Source of the DNA: Flavobacterium johnsoniae | GTDB taxonomy: Bacteria; Bacteroidota; Bacteroidia; Flavobacteriales; Flavobacteriaceae | Direction: 5' to 3' | Assembly (NCBI RefSeq): GCF_001879205.1 | Contig: NZ_MLFK01000002.1 | Coordinates: 372,001 to 436,000 of the forward strand | Length of the DNA: 64,000 bases | Part shown: in pieces, positions 1 to 10,400 of the stretch | How positions within the stretch are numbered: the stretch's first letter is position 1 | Layout: every line of letters begins with the position of its first letter | Position numbers and translations under genes: made by a program | Notes under the pieces: generated by a model | What the model was told of the DNA's origin: nothing | What the model saw: the letters and a program-made list of their open reading frames with translations, nothing else | The model's database searches: none

Positions 1-239
1 GTCTGGATAAATACTTCGTTTGCATAAACATCTAATTTTTGCTGGTCTTCTCCCTGGATATTCTGCTCGCCTGCGGCACCGATAATATCCACTAAACCTG
101 CTTTGTTTACTTTATAGTTTACGACTTTGGCCGCTAAACGTATAGAGTTGATAATTCGGGAAAGCTCCCCCGACGAATACTGAAATGCTTTTTGGTTCTC
201 AATAATAAACTCTCCCAGTGTTTTATTGCGTTCTTCCAT
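1..239 (-). CDS. fbp: Fructose-1,6-bisphosphatase class 1, N-terminal part (cut by window edge)
   Basis: The reverse strand from the ATG at 237-239 stays open to the left edge and gives about 79 residues beginning [16 protein letters not shown], with the later stretch [18 protein letters not shown] and then [17 protein letters not shown]. This is the typical N-terminus of class 1 fructose-1,6-bisphosphatase (gluconeogenesis, hydrolyses fructose 1,6-bisphosphate to fructose 6-phosphate, cytoplasmic, Mg-dependent), including the AMP-site region and the start of the GNxxGExQxKLD-like segment. The metal-binding aspartates lie outside the window. It is transcribed divergently from the GNAT gene; a -7-like box read on the minus strand at 272-279 (GATATTTG, one mismatch from TANNTTTG) may drive it. 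Family assignment is by recognition of the sequence and is fairly secure despite truncation. Confidence 0.85.
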   Translation of the reverse strand, partial: MEERNKTLGEFIIENQKAFQYSSGELSRIINSIRLAAKVVNYKVNKAGLVDIIGAAGEQNIQGEDQQKLDVYANEVFIQ

Positions 240-311
240 TGCTATATCGTTATAGTTTTAATTTTAAGTCACAAATATCGCTTATTTTGTGAGAATGATT
301 TAAAAATTATT

Positions 312-339
312 TTGTTAGTTTGCTACTATTGTATATTTG
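312..339 (+). promoter_or_regulatory. Bacteroidota-type promoter for the GNAT acetyltransferase gene
   Basis: TTG at 312-314, a 17-base spacer and TATATTTG at 332-339 match the Bacteroidota sigma-70 consensus (TTG, then TANNTTTG). The start codon follows 71 bases downstream, which leaves a short leader. Confidence 0.55.
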
Positions 340-410
340 CTAATTAATGGCAAAAAGTACCATATAAATAAATGCTTTTTTAGCTAATAAGTGATTAATA
401 ATAGGAATAT

Positions 411-905
411 ATGAATATTAGAAAAGGAAATCCCGAAGATATGAAATCGGTTTTGGGGTTAATACAGGAGCTGGCAATATTCGAAAAAGAACCTGATGCA
501 GTTGTAATTACTGAAGAAGATTTAGTACGCGACGGATTTGGAGAAAAACCTCTTTTTCAGGTTTTTGTAGCAGAGATTGACTCAAACGAAAGTAAAAACG
601 GAAAGGAAATAGTAGGAATAGCATTGTACTATTACCGCTATTCGACCTGGAAAGGAAAAACAATACACCTTGAAGATTTAATTGTAAAAGAAAAAATGCG
701 CGGCACCGGTTTAGGTTCTGCCCTTTATTCTGAAATTATGAAACAAGGAAAAAGAGATAATGTGCGAAGAGTAGAATGGAATGTTTTAGCGTGGAATACA
801 CCAGCCGTAAACTTTTATAAAAACTCAGGAGCCAAAATTCTAGACGACTGGCAGGTTGTTCAAATGGATGAAACAGGAATTAACGCGTTCTTAGAAAAAT
901 TATAA
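411..905 (+). CDS. GNAT family N-acetyltransferase (diamine acetyltransferase-like)
   Basis: A 164-residue single-domain GNAT protein that transfers an acetyl group from acetyl-CoA to an amine. The acetyl-CoA pyrophosphate-binding segment is visible as KMRGTGLGSALYSEIMKQ (about residues 93-112), followed by the motif B-like stretch NTPAVNFYKNSGAKILDDW near the C-terminus. Its length and the opening RKGNPEDMKSVLGLIQELA resemble the spermidine/spermine or thialysine acetyltransferase subgroup, but the acceptor cannot be read from sequence. The ATG is preceded by a good promoter at 312-339. It is followed by aspartate kinase on the same strand after a gap of about 125 bases, so co-transcription is possible but not evident. 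Cytoplasmic, no signal peptide. Confidence 0.88.
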   Translation: MNIRKGNPEDMKSVLGLIQELAIFEKEPDAVVITEEDLVRDGFGEKPLFQVFVAEIDSNESKNGKEIVGIALYYYRYSTWKGKTIHLEDLIVKEKMRGTGLGSALYSEIMKQGKRDNVRRVEWNVLAWNTPAVNFYKNSGAKILDDWQVVQMDETGINAFLEKL

Positions 906-1030
906 AAAAATATTTAGCCGCAAATTTCACGAATTACACTAATCTAAATTCGTCTATTTCGTGGCAGACAAAAATAAAATACCAGATTTCGTTCAATCTG
1001 AAATCTAAAATTAAAAATCTAAAATCAACA

Positions 1031-2290
1031 ATGAGAGTATTTAAATTTGGTGGTGCGTCAGTAAAAGATGCAGATGGAATTAAAAACGTATACGACGTTT
1101 TACAAAAAGTGGGTTATGAAGATGTGATTTTGGTTGTTTCGGCAATGGGAAAAACCACAAATGCTCTTGAAGTTGTAATCAAGAATTATTTTGATAAATC
1201 GGCAGAGTTAAACTCCTCTCTGCAGGAAATAAAAGATTATCATCATCAAATCGTATTAGATTTATTTAAAGACGAAAACCACGCAGTATTTGCTGCAGTA
1301 AATGCTCAATTCTCCGAATTAGAATATTTCCTGGCACATAATAAATCTCCTAATTACAATTTCGTTTATGATCAGATTGTAAGTTTTGGAGAATTAATTT
1401 CGACTACTATTTTAAGTCATTTCATGAATTTCATGGGAATCCAGACGCAATGGCTTGATGTTCGTAATTTTATCAAAACAAATGCAAATTACAGAGATGC
1501 CGAAGTAGACTGGGAAACTACAGAACAAAACATCAGCAAAAATGTTCCAAGAAAAATCCTGAATATTACGCAAGGTTTCCTTGGTGCTGATGAAAATAAT
1601 TTCACTACAACTTTAGGCCGTGAAGGTTCTGATTATACTGCCGGAATTTTTGCTTATTGCTTAAATGCCGAAAGTGTAACGATCTGGAAAGACGTTCCGG
1701 GAGTTATGAATGCTGACCCGCGTTATTTTGAAAATGCAAGTCTGCTTAACCAGATTTCATATCGTGAAGCAATCGAGTTGGCCTTTTACGGTGCAACGGT
1801 GATTCACCCAAAAACGTTGCAGCCATTACAGAAAAAAGAAATTCCGTTATACGTTAAATCATTTATTAACCCTTTATTAAAAGGAACATGCGTTTCTAAA
1901 GGCGTTGACCTGGAGCCGCAATATCCATGTTTTATCGTAAAAAGAGAGCAGCTTTTAATTTCGCTTTCATCAATTGATTTCTCTTTTATTATGGAAGAAA
2001 ACATCAGCGAGATTTTTGGTTTATTCCACGAATTCAAAATTAAAGTAAACTTAATCCAAAACTCTGCGATTAGTTTTTCTGTTTGCGTTGAAGATAAATT
2101 TGGAAATTTCAATGAATTGAATGCTATTCTTTCGAAAAAATTCAAAGTAGATTACAGCCAGAATGTAACCTTATATACAATTCGTCACTTTACAGAACAA
2201 GCTGCACAAACAGTTGAAGAAAACAAAGCTGTTTTATTAAAACAAGTCAGCCGCGAAACCATGCAGATTGTGACTAAAGAACTTAACTAA
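1031..2290 (+). CDS. lysC: Aspartate kinase (monofunctional)
   Basis: Phosphorylates L-aspartate with ATP, the first step to lysine, threonine, methionine and diaminopimelate. The 419-residue protein starts with the nucleotide-binding signature KFGGASV (residues 5-11; Thr is usual at the position of Ala, but Ala is common in this lineage) and carries TTTLGREGSDYTAG near residue 193 and the YGATVIHPKTLQPL stretch near residue 253, both diagnostic of aspartokinases. The C-terminal third, from about residue 300, is compatible with regulatory ACT domains, so feedback control by an end-product amino acid is likely but unproven. There is no homoserine dehydrogenase domain, so it is a stand-alone enzyme. 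It ends just before a bidirectional terminator at 2335-2366. The symbol is by family; other paralogues may exist outside the window. Confidence 0.93.
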   Translation: MRVFKFGGASVKDADGIKNVYDVLQKVGYEDVILVVSAMGKTTNALEVVIKNYFDKSAELNSSLQEIKDYHHQIVLDLFKDENHAVFAAVNAQFSELEYFLAHNKSPNYNFVYDQIVSFGELISTTILSHFMNFMGIQTQWLDVRNFIKTNANYRDAEVDWETTEQNISKNVPRKILNITQGFLGADENNFTTTLGREGSDYTAGIFAYCLNAESVTIWKDVPGVMNADPRYFENASLLNQISYREAIELAFYGATVIHPKTLQPLQKKEIPLYVKSFINPLLKGTCVSKGVDLEPQYPCFIVKREQLLISLSSIDFSFIMEENISEIFGLFHEFKIKVNLIQNSAISFSVCVEDKFGNFNELNAILSKKFKVDYSQNVTLYTIRHFTEQAAQTVEENKAVLLKQVSRETMQIVTKELN

Positions 2291-2334
2291 TACTTTATAA
2301 AAGGTAATTATTTCAATTCAAATTATATTTTTAG

Positions 2335-2366
2335 AAAGGCTTCCCTTATTTGGTGAAGCCTTTTTT
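2335..2366. terminator. Bidirectional terminator between aspartate kinase and TonB receptor
   Basis: AAAGGCTTC at 2335-2343 pairs with GAAGCCTTTT at 2355-2364, followed by a T run. It lies between two convergent genes and ends four bases before the receptor stop codon. Confidence 0.75.
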
Positions 2367-2370
2367 AGTT

Positions 2371-4545
2371 TTACTTTGCTCTGTTATTCTCACTCTGCTC
2401 AATTTCTGATTTCTTAAAGGCTGTTTTCTTTGAGTTCCCAAAACTATAGGTCGCAATCAATTTAAAATAATTGGTTGTGTACGTTCTATGATAATAAATC
2501 TGGGTTTGTCCCACATTATAATCTCCAGAAACCATAAACTTATGAAAAATATCATTTGCTGTGAAATTTAGTTTTAGCGCCTCTTTAAAAAAGTTTCTTT
2601 CGATTCCTAATGTTACTGTTGATCGGCTGTTATCACTTCCCAATCCATAGCCTCTATCTCCCAAATACCAGGCAAGAAGCTGAATTTTAAAAAGATCAGG
2701 AATTGTAAATGTATTATTAGAATAAAAGTAAAACTGAGGTTTTACCGGACTAAAAACATACGAGTAATAATGGTCTATTGATTTCGTTAAGTTAACACTT
2801 ACTGTGTTTGTCGAGTTCCACCATTTGACATTAAAAGACCTTGAAAGCGAACTAAAAAACACATGTCCGGCTTCAAGATTTATGGCCTTTAAAACATAAC
2901 TGTCGGGTGTATCTCCTCTCAAAGCGGCCCCTGAAATAGGGTCAACTTTATAAGTATACCCCAATTTAAAATCAAACTTCTTGTACATGGCCCCTATTTC
3001 AAAAGCATGTGTTTTCTCCGGAAGTAAATTCGGATTTCCTTCGATCGTGGTAAACGGATCCTGATAAATAACATACGGATTTAAAGCTTGATATCTAGGT
3101 CTTGTAATTCGGGAGACATACGAGAAATGCGCTTTCCAGTCTTCGGAAATATCCATATTTAAAAATACATTCGGAAACAAATTCCCATAACTTTTATCGA
3201 ATTTCTGAATTCCGTTTGCATTTGTATATAAGCTATAATTCGTTTTTTCTGCTCTTGCACCAATTGAAAAATTGATTTTTTCACCAAGCCTGCTCCCATA
3301 ACTAAAATAAGCTGCAGCAATTTTTTCAGTGTATTTAAAATCACTCGAAAGCTCGTCATTCAATTCAAAATCCATAACATCGGCATCAGCCGTTAAGAAA
3401 TCAGTTCCTGATTTTATAGTGGCATAACTGAATTTTGCCCCCATTTCGAGCTTGGTTTTTTCATTAACTTTCTCGGAATAATCGGCTTGTGCAGCGGCAA
3501 TATTTATTGTGTTTCCCACATTTTTTTTCAAATACCTTTTGACATTTCCTGCCTCAACAAAACTATTTTCTTCAATAAAATCATGTATCGTTCCGTTGTA
3601 ATTCGAATATTGAGTTCCTATAAACAAGGAAGAGCCCTTGTTATCAGTTATTATATTGTAATTCAAATTCACAAACTGATTCAGTAAAACATCATTTTTA
3701 GCAATATCTGTCGCATAAAAACTATTCCCAAAATTATTATCTATCGAATTTCGGCTTTCTACAGTTCCTCCCAAATCTTCGATATTACCACTGTAAGCCA
3801 ATGAAACATAACTTTTTTCGGAAAAAGAATACTGAACTCCAAACCCGAAATTCGAATAATTATTAAATTCTCTCAGCCAGTCTGTTGTCAGGGTAGATTT
3901 CATGAATTCATTAGGATTTGGACGCGTTCTTGTGGTGTATAACAATTCACGCCCCTTGCCCAATTGCAGTCCGTAATTACTTATAAACGAGAATTTTCCT
4001 TTGGTATAATTAAAATCAACAAGGGTATTGGTGCTGGTTCCGGCAAATTTTGAAACAGTAATATGCTGGCTTGCAGATCCCATAATACCATGCTCCTTAT
4101 TTTGTTTCGTAATGATATTGACAACTGCTTTTCCTTCGGCATCGTATTTTGAGGACGGATTTGAAATTACTTCGATTTTTGCAATCTGCGAAACCGGAAT
4201 TGTGGCAAAACGTTCGTAGTTAATCAAAATTCCGTTTAGATAAATAATAGCTTCGCCTTTTCCGAGAACGCTTATCTGGCCTTCGGCAACAATCACATTC
4301 GGGACTCTGCTTAATAATTCATTTACAGAACTACTTGTCGAAAGCACCGTATTAGCCACATTAACATCTATTGTTCCGTTTGAAGAATACTTCACTAATG
4401 CCGTTTGTTTTTTAATAACAACTTCGTTTAACTCATTATTACGGCTGACTTTCTCCGAAACAGTTTTTATAGATTGTGCATTTACTCTTATCGAATAAAA
4501 AAACAGACAATAAATGAAAAAGAATAATGAAGCAGGGAATTTCAT
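2371..4545 (-). CDS. TonB-dependent outer-membrane receptor (outer membrane beta-barrel family)
   Basis: A 724-residue protein with an N-terminal signal peptide ending in VNAQ (about residue 24), a short plug-type region at about 60-150 (LLSRVPNVIVAEGQISVLGKG, then IAKIEVISNPSSKYDAEG), and a long C-terminal region of alternating aromatic/polar strands typical of the 22-strand barrel. It lacks the usual N-terminal carboxypeptidase-regulatory-like domain, which places it nearer to the OMP_b-brl_3 type of receptor. Such proteins import bulky or scarce ligands with energy from TonB-ExbBD; the ligand is not predictable. The two AraC-type regulators lie directly upstream on the same strand, separated by about 305 bases, and are the obvious candidate controllers. 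The C-terminal tail after the barrel is Lys/Glu-rich (KKSEIEQSENNRAK), unlike a barrel ending in Phe. Confidence 0.85.
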   Translation of the reverse strand: MKFPASLFFFIYCLFFYSIRVNAQSIKTVSEKVSRNNELNEVVIKKQTALVKYSSNGTIDVNVANTVLSTSSSVNELLSRVPNVIVAEGQISVLGKGEAIIYLNGILINYERFATIPVSQIAKIEVISNPSSKYDAEGKAVVNIITKQNKEHGIMGSASQHITVSKFAGTSTNTLVDFNYTKGKFSFISNYGLQLGKGRELLYTTRTRPNPNEFMKSTLTTDWLREFNNYSNFGFGVQYSFSEKSYVSLAYSGNIEDLGGTVESRNSIDNNFGNSFYATDIAKNDVLLNQFVNLNYNIITDNKGSSLFIGTQYSNYNGTIHDFIEENSFVEAGNVKRYLKKNVGNTINIAAAQADYSEKVNEKTKLEMGAKFSYATIKSGTDFLTADADVMDFELNDELSSDFKYTEKIAAAYFSYGSRLGEKINFSIGARAEKTNYSLYTNANGIQKFDKSYGNLFPNVFLNMDISEDWKAHFSYVSRITRPRYQALNPYVIYQDPFTTIEGNPNLLPEKTHAFEIGAMYKKFDFKLGYTYKVDPISGAALRGDTPDSYVLKAINLEAGHVFFSSLSRSFNVKWWNSTNTVSVNLTKSIDHYYSYVFSPVKPQFYFYSNNTFTIPDLFKIQLLAWYLGDRGYGLGSDNSRSTVTLGIERNFFKEALKLNFTANDIFHKFMVSGDYNVGQTQIYYHRTYTTNYFKLIATYSFGNSKKTAFKKSEIEQSENNRAK

Positions 4546-4723
4546 AAATTTTAGTAATTATGGATTTGACTTTTATGAGACAAAAGTCAATTGAAAATCA
4601 CTAAAAAAGGTCTCCAAAATAGAAATCAGGAGTACGGATTTATAAATCAATACTTAATTTCACTAGCAGACTGAGTATTTAACGACATGGATTTTTTGTA
4701 AAGAGCCGCAAAGTTTTTCTGAA

Positions 4724-4770
4724 TTGGCTCCAGGTTTAGCTGGAGTTTATATAGGCAAGGCTTTAGCCAA
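4724..4770. repeat. REP-like structured intergenic element with nested hairpins
   Basis: The gap 4546-4849 has no gene. In it, TTGGC (4724-4728) pairs with GCCAA (4766-4770), enclosing CTCCAG/CTGGAG (4728-4733 with 4740-4745) and GGCT/AGCC (4759-4768); the latter two compete with the outer stem, so alternative folds exist. It resembles the short palindromic dispersed elements common between Flavobacterium genes. I see nothing else in this gap. Confidence 0.4.
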
Positions 4771-4849
4771 ATACGAGATTTGGATGACTCTGGTAATCTT
4801 TTCCCGAAATTATTTAGCTACATTTTTTGAGGAAAGCCTAGCTAATGAG

Positions 4850-5893
4850 TTATAAAAACTGTAATTGATAATTTAAAGGTGTTGTCCCAGTGTGTTTTTT
4901 AAAAGCTGCGAAAAATGTCGATTTCGAGTTAAAACCAACATCATAACCCACGGATTCTAAAGTCAGTTTATTATTTGAAGCAATAATTTCACAGGCATTA
5001 TTTATTCTGAATTCATTAATATAACTGGTAAAATTCTTGCCCAGATTGGTATTTAAAAACTGAGATAATTGATGACTGGACATGTTTACTTCTTTGGATA
5101 AATCTCTTAAACTCAAATTCGGGTCTTTGTATAATTCTTTTTCAGTCATAATTTTTTCCAGCTTTTGAGACAGAATCAAAACTTCTTCCTTATTCCGTTT
5201 TTTATTTTTTTGAATGTTGAGAACGAACAAATCGTCGGTTCTGTTTCTGTATAAAAGAATTAAAATAATCAGGTACAAAATAAAAGTAAACGCAAGCGCT
5301 CCCGTAATACAAGAAACAAACGAAACTCCTGCAAATCCTAAAAAATAACTTATAAATATGAAAATATTTCCAACGAGAATCATTCCGAACCATTTTTCAG
5401 ACGGAGTTGAACTGCTGTAGTTATTAAATAGTTTTTGAAGGAATATTCGATTTTCAAAACCGGAAAAAGCCAGATATAAAAACCATTGGAAGAAAATACA
5501 ACTAACAAAATAATCATTCCATAAAACCGGATAGTTTTGATAGGGAAACAGAAAACCAAAAATAAAAACAGCTAAAAACCACAATCCTAAATGCCATTTC
5601 CATTTTCCTGAAATCGTATTCTGAATTCCTGACTGAAGTGCATAATACAGAAACGGCCCGATGAACAAACAGGCCGAGAGACCAATTTGAAGATACGTTT
5701 TAGCCAGATGATTATTAAAGTATACAAAAACTGTAACGGTAATTCTGGTGCTTAGTGCCAATAATGCTGCGCCGAGAAAAAGATTGGCAAGGTATTTTTT
5801 CCTGGTAAAAAATAAAAAATACAAGCCCAGAATAAATCCGTTAAACGCCCCCAGAGCTCCAAAAAAGAATAGTATTTCCTTGCCAATACTCAT
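4850..5893 (-). CDS. Membrane-anchored AraC family transcriptional regulator (second of a tandem pair)
   Basis: A 347-residue protein with about seven hydrophobic segments in residues 1-215 and a C-terminal AraC/XylS DNA-binding domain at about 245-345. The helix-turn-helix pair is visible as LSLRDLSKEVNMSSHQLSQF and the conserved second half LESVGYDVGFNSKSTFFAAF followed by KKHTGTTPLNYQ. The membrane part has no recognisable enzymatic domain and may sense a signal within or across the inner membrane. It is a close paralogue of the gene just upstream: starts, membrane pattern and the last 100 residues are nearly the same. Only two bases separate the stop of the upstream paralogue from this start, so the two are almost certainly co-transcribed. 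The TonB receptor lies downstream on the same strand and is a likely target. Confidence 0.88.
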   Translation of the reverse strand: MSIGKEILFFFGALGAFNGFILGLYFLFFTRKKYLANLFLGAALLALSTRITVTVFVYFNNHLAKTYLQIGLSACLFIGPFLYYALQSGIQNTISGKWKWHLGLWFLAVFIFGFLFPYQNYPVLWNDYFVSCIFFQWFLYLAFSGFENRIFLQKLFNNYSSSTPSEKWFGMILVGNIFIFISYFLGFAGVSFVSCITGALAFTFILYLIILILLYRNRTDDLFVLNIQKNKKRNKEEVLILSQKLEKIMTEKELYKDPNLSLRDLSKEVNMSSHQLSQFLNTNLGKNFTSYINEFRINNACEIIASNNKLTLESVGYDVGFNSKSTFFAAFKKHTGTTPLNYQLQFL

Positions 5894-5895
5894 AT

Positions 5896-6957
5896 TTACG
5901 TTTGTAATGCCTGAAGCTGATAATTTAAAGGCGTTGTTCCTGTATGTTTTTTAAAAGCCGCAAAAAAGGTTGATTTCGAGTTAAAACCAACATCATACCC
6001 TACAGACTCTAAGGTTAACTTATCGTTTGAAGTTATAATTTTGCAGGCTTCGTTTATTCTAAATTCATTTACAAAACTGGTAAAATTCTTTCCCAGGTTA
6101 TTATTTAAGAACTGCGACAATTGATGGCTCGAAATATTAATTTCCCGAGACAAGTCCTGCAAGTTTAAATTGGGATTCTTAAACAGGCTTTTTTCACTCA
6201 TTATATTCTCCAGCTTTTCGGAGATAATAACAGCTTCCGCCGAATCGATTTTTTTAACTGCAGCTTTCGGGCCATTCAAAAGAAACAAATCATCGGTTTT
6301 CTTTCGATATAAAAGGATAGAGATTATCAGGTATAAAATAAAAGAGAAAACAACAGCACCACTTATATAAGTTGCAGCCGAAGCCCCCATAATGGCCAAA
6401 AAGTAAAAAAGAAACAATAAAAAATTGCCAAGAAAAAGGGTTCCGAACCACATTTCTGACGGGTTAGATTTTTCTCTTGTAGTAAAGATTTTCTTTAAAA
6501 CTCTCCTAATTGCAAATCCAGAAAAAACGATATAAACAAACCATTGAAAATAAATCCCAATAATAAAGTACGCTCTCCACAACTCTGGATTGTATTCATA
6601 CGGATATAATATGCCGGCTCCCACAATAAGTGTTCCCCAAAACAAGAGAATGATTTTCCATAATTTGGGCATTACATTTATTTCGTCCACTGCAGATCTT
6701 AAAAAATAATACAAACATGGACCAATAAAAAAGCAAGCCGTAAGCCCCAATTGCAAATACATTTTGGGCAGTTCAGGATGAAAATAGACGAAGACCGACT
6801 TTCCAATTCGGATGCTTAAAGCAAACAGAAGCGCGCCAAGGAAATAATTAGTCAGGAATTTTTTCTTGGTAAAAAAGAAAAAATAAACTCCCAGAATTAC
6901 TCCGTTAAAAGATCCCAAAGCACTAAAAAAGAAGAGTAGTTCCTTGCTGGTATCCAT
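5896..6957 (-). CDS. Membrane-anchored AraC family transcriptional regulator (first of a tandem pair)
   Basis: A 353-residue paralogue of the following gene: multispanning N-terminus (beginning with MDTSKELLFFFSALGSFNG), then a basic linker rich in Lys/Ala (about residues 225-240) and an AraC-type double helix-turn-helix at about 250-350, including LNLQDLSREINISSHQLSQF and the GYDVGFNSKSTFFAAF core. The C-terminal DNA-binding halves of the two proteins are more alike than the membrane halves, which fits a duplication followed by change of the sensor part while the operator is kept. The start is an ATG with no Shine-Dalgarno sequence, as usual here. Whether the two act as a heterodimer is speculation. 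Confidence 0.88.
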   Translation of the reverse strand: MDTSKELLFFFSALGSFNGVILGVYFFFFTKKKFLTNYFLGALLFALSIRIGKSVFVYFHPELPKMYLQLGLTACFFIGPCLYYFLRSAVDEINVMPKLWKIILLFWGTLIVGAGILYPYEYNPELWRAYFIIGIYFQWFVYIVFSGFAIRRVLKKIFTTREKSNPSEMWFGTLFLGNFLLFLFYFLAIMGASAATYISGAVVFSFILYLIISILLYRKKTDDLFLLNGPKAAVKKIDSAEAVIISEKLENIMSEKSLFKNPNLNLQDLSREINISSHQLSQFLNNNLGKNFTSFVNEFRINEACKIITSNDKLTLESVGYDVGFNSKSTFFAAFKKHTGTTPLNYQLQALQT

Positions 6958-7087
6958 AGTTTAAGTTTCGTTATGTTGTTAACAAAGCTAAAAAAAATTG
7001 ATTTCCGCAAGACTATTTTTAAAATATTTAATTAATTTTATTTGAACAAAGAAAACAAAACTCAAAGATTATCAGCGCTTTATAAAA

Positions 7088-7315
7088 ATGAAAGATTATA
7101 ACGACCCCTCCGAGGAACAAAAAAACCAATGGCAAAATGATCCGGATAACTGGATTTGGGGAATGTTCTATTATAATCCGGATGACAAGAGACTTTTTGC
7201 CCCAAAAAGAATAAAAGAATTTGGATGGACTGCAAATTTCGCAAATCCACATTCGGTTTTTATAATGAGTTTGTTGATTTTAGTACTTATTGTTTTTGCA
7301 AAATTTGCTAAATAA
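7088..7315 (+). CDS. Small DUF5808-type protein with C-terminal membrane helix
   Basis: A 75-residue protein. The N-terminal 50 residues carry the pattern W-x-NDPDNWIWG-x-FYYNPDDKRLFAPKR and then FGWTANFANPHS, which I recognise as the DUF5808 signature found in small Bacteroidota and Firmicutes proteins. Residues about 54-75 form one transmembrane helix (FIMSLLILVLIVFAKFAK). The function of the domain is unknown. An open frame on the opposite strand across the same bases is a shadow. The gene stands alone between the AraC pair (divergent) and the large barrel protein. Confidence 0.75.
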   Translation: MKDYNDPSEEQKNQWQNDPDNWIWGMFYYNPDDKRLFAPKRIKEFGWTANFANPHSVFIMSLLILVLIVFAKFAK

Positions 7316-7418
7316 CTTTCGTTTTAACTGCGGCATATTATCTCAATAAACTAAATAATCCTTCGCAGCTTTTCTTGATTATAAATACTACTTTTGGATT
7401 TTGAGAGTTAAAGTGTTT

Positions 7419-10400
7419 ATGTTGAAAAAATTACTGTTTTTTGCGCTGCTATTTTGGTATTCCGGTCTTATGGCGCAGGAAACAGAATCGCTGTACAAAA
7501 CAAAAAAAGTGATTGCGGTAAAAGACACTATTCATCTCGAAAAATTCAGCCTCAACTCCAGCTTTTTTGAACTTTTAGACACAAAGAACCAACCTGTTGA
7601 TTCTAGCTTTTACAAAATCGACTTTCAAAAAGGAACGCTTATTTTAAACAAAAAATTCACTTCGGTTTCAGATACTTTAATTGTCAATTATCTTAATTAT
7701 CCTGATTTCTTAACGAAAGAATACGGACTCTACAAAGAAAGCCAGGTTGTAAGCAACGATGTCAATTCTGAAAAATTATATAAAATTGACAACAGCAATG
7801 CTAAAAAAGTTACGCCCTTTGACGGCCTAAATACTTCCGGAAGTATTACCCGAGGCGTTACTATCGGAAATAATCAAAACACGGTTTTAAACTCTAATTT
7901 AGATTTACAAATTACAGGAAAAATTTCAGATAAAGTCAGTTTGCGGGCGTCTTTGCAGGATAATAATATTCCGCTTCAGGATGGGGGTTATTCTCAAAAG
8001 CTAGATCAGTTTGATAATATTTTCATGGAACTTTTTACTGATGATTGGAACATCCGTGCAGGTGATGTTTTTCTGGAAAACCGAAAAACGCAGTTCCTGA
8101 GTTTCAACAAAAAGGTTCAGGGACTTTCAGCCAGTTTTGATTTTGATACAGAAGAAAGAAAAACCAATGTTTTTGCTTCGGTTTCATTTGTTAAAGGTCA
8201 ATATGCCAAAAGTACGTTTACAGGTCAGGAAGGAAATCAGGGTCCGTATAAATTAAAAGGGCAAAACGGAGAATTGTATGTATTGGTTATTTCGGGTTCT
8301 GAACGGGTTTACGTAAATGGGGTTTTATTAAAACGCGGCGAAAACAACGATTATGTTATTGATTACAATGCGGGAGAAATTGTTTTTACATCGCTTTTTA
8401 CCATTACTTCTGAAATGAGAATTAATGTCGAATATCAATATTCTGAAAGAAACTACAATCGCTTAGTAACATACGCCGGCGCAACAACAGAAAGCAAAAA
8501 CTGGAGTTTTGGCGGTTATATCTATTCAGAAAATGACATGAAAAATCAGCCTTTGCAGCAAAATCTTTCTACAGAGCAAGTCCAAATTCTGGCTCAGGCC
8601 GGAGACGACACCAATTTGATGAAAGCCCCATCGGCATTTGAAGATACCTATTCTGAAAATAAAATCTTGTATAAAAAGACAATGATAAACTCGGTTGAAG
8701 TTTATGAATATTCCAACAATTCTTCCGATGTTTTATACAATGTAAAATTTAGTCTTGTTGGAAATAACCTGGGCAATTACATCATTCAAAACAATACTTC
8801 TGTCGAAAGAATTTACGAATATGTTTCTCCTATTGGCGGTGTTCCGCAAGGAAACTACGAACCTATTGTACAACTGGTTGCACCTATGAAAATTCAGGTG
8901 GCTACTTTTTTAGGAAAATATAATCCTAACGAAAAAACATTGGTTGATTTTGAAATTGCAATGAGCAATAACGATAAAAACTTATTTTCCGGGATTGATG
9001 ATTCTGACAACGAAGGAATTGCTTTTAAGACCAACATTAAAAAGCGACTCTTTACCCGAGGCTGGACTTTAGATGGTTTTGCCAATTATCAATTTGTTCA
9101 AAAAGATTTTAGATCTGTCGAACGTTTATATAATATTGAGTTTAACCGGGACTGGAATTTAAACGGAATGCTTTTAGGAAACCAAAGTTTACTGGTTACA
9201 GGCGTTAATTTTGATTTATTTGCCAAAAAGGAAACTTCAAATATTGGTTTGTTTACCTATCAGTTCGAGAAATTAGATTTTACCGAAAGTTATTCGGGAG
9301 CACGTCATACCACAACGGCTTTGTTCAAATTTAAAAAATGGACAATCGAAAATCAAGGCAGTTTTTTAAATTCTGATGCAACGGCGTCAACTTCAAAATT
9401 TATTCGAAACCAAACCAGAACGAAATATCATTTTGGTAAAAACTGGATTGGAGGCAGTTTACAAATTGAAGATAATCAGGAAAAAGATAAAGCTGCAAAT
9501 CAGTTTTCGACTTTAAGCCAACGATTCTCAGAATATGGTGTTTTCGTGGGGCGTGGAGACAGTACCAAAGTTTTTGTAGAACTCGGCTATTTACAACGTC
9601 GCAACGATAGTTTGCAAAATGGTCTTTTGCAGCACGTAAACAATTCACAGACGTACTTTTTAAAATCAAAACTGATTCAGAATAAAACAACGGATTTAGC
9701 AGTTTATGCCAGTTATCGAAATCTGGATTTTACCGATTCGAGCAGAAAAAATGAACCTTCGTTAAACTCCAGAATCTTATATAATGATAAGTTTTTTAAT
9801 CAGTTTATGCAGATTGGGACGGCTTATGAAACCAGTTCAGGAACCATTGCACAACAGGAATTCACGTATGTCGAAGTGCCGACCGGACAGGGCGTTTATA
9901 CCTGGAACGATTATAATGGAAACGGAATTCAGGAATTGGAAGAGTTTGAAATTGCCGCTTTTCCCGATCAGGCAAAATACATCAGGATCTTTTTACCCAA
10001 CCAGATTTACATCAAAACCAATCAAAACAAGTTTTCGCAGTCGGTTATTTTAAATCCGCTGCAGTGGCAGAACGAAAAAGGTTTTAAAAAACTGCTATCC
10101 TATTTTTACAATCAGACGTCGTTTATTATGGATCGCAAAGTGCGAAGCAATGGCGATCGTTTAGAATTAAATCCGTTTTATTCTTCAGATGAAAATATTC
10201 TTGGTTTGAATTCAAGTTTCAGGAATAGTTTGTTTTACAATCGAGGCAGGCAAAAGCATTCCGTTACGTATTCTTATCTTGTTAATAATGGTAAAAACCT
10301 GCTTTCGGTTGGTTCACAAAATGTCAAAAACAATTCGCACCAATTGCAATACACCCATTTGTATCAAAAAAGCTGGCTGTTTAACTTCTTTACCAAAACC

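Noticed and set aside
1031..2290. KFGGASV instead of KFGGTSV in aspartate kinase as a possible loss of function
   Set aside because: Other catalytic segments are intact, and Ala at this place is, as far as I recall, common in Flavobacteriia.
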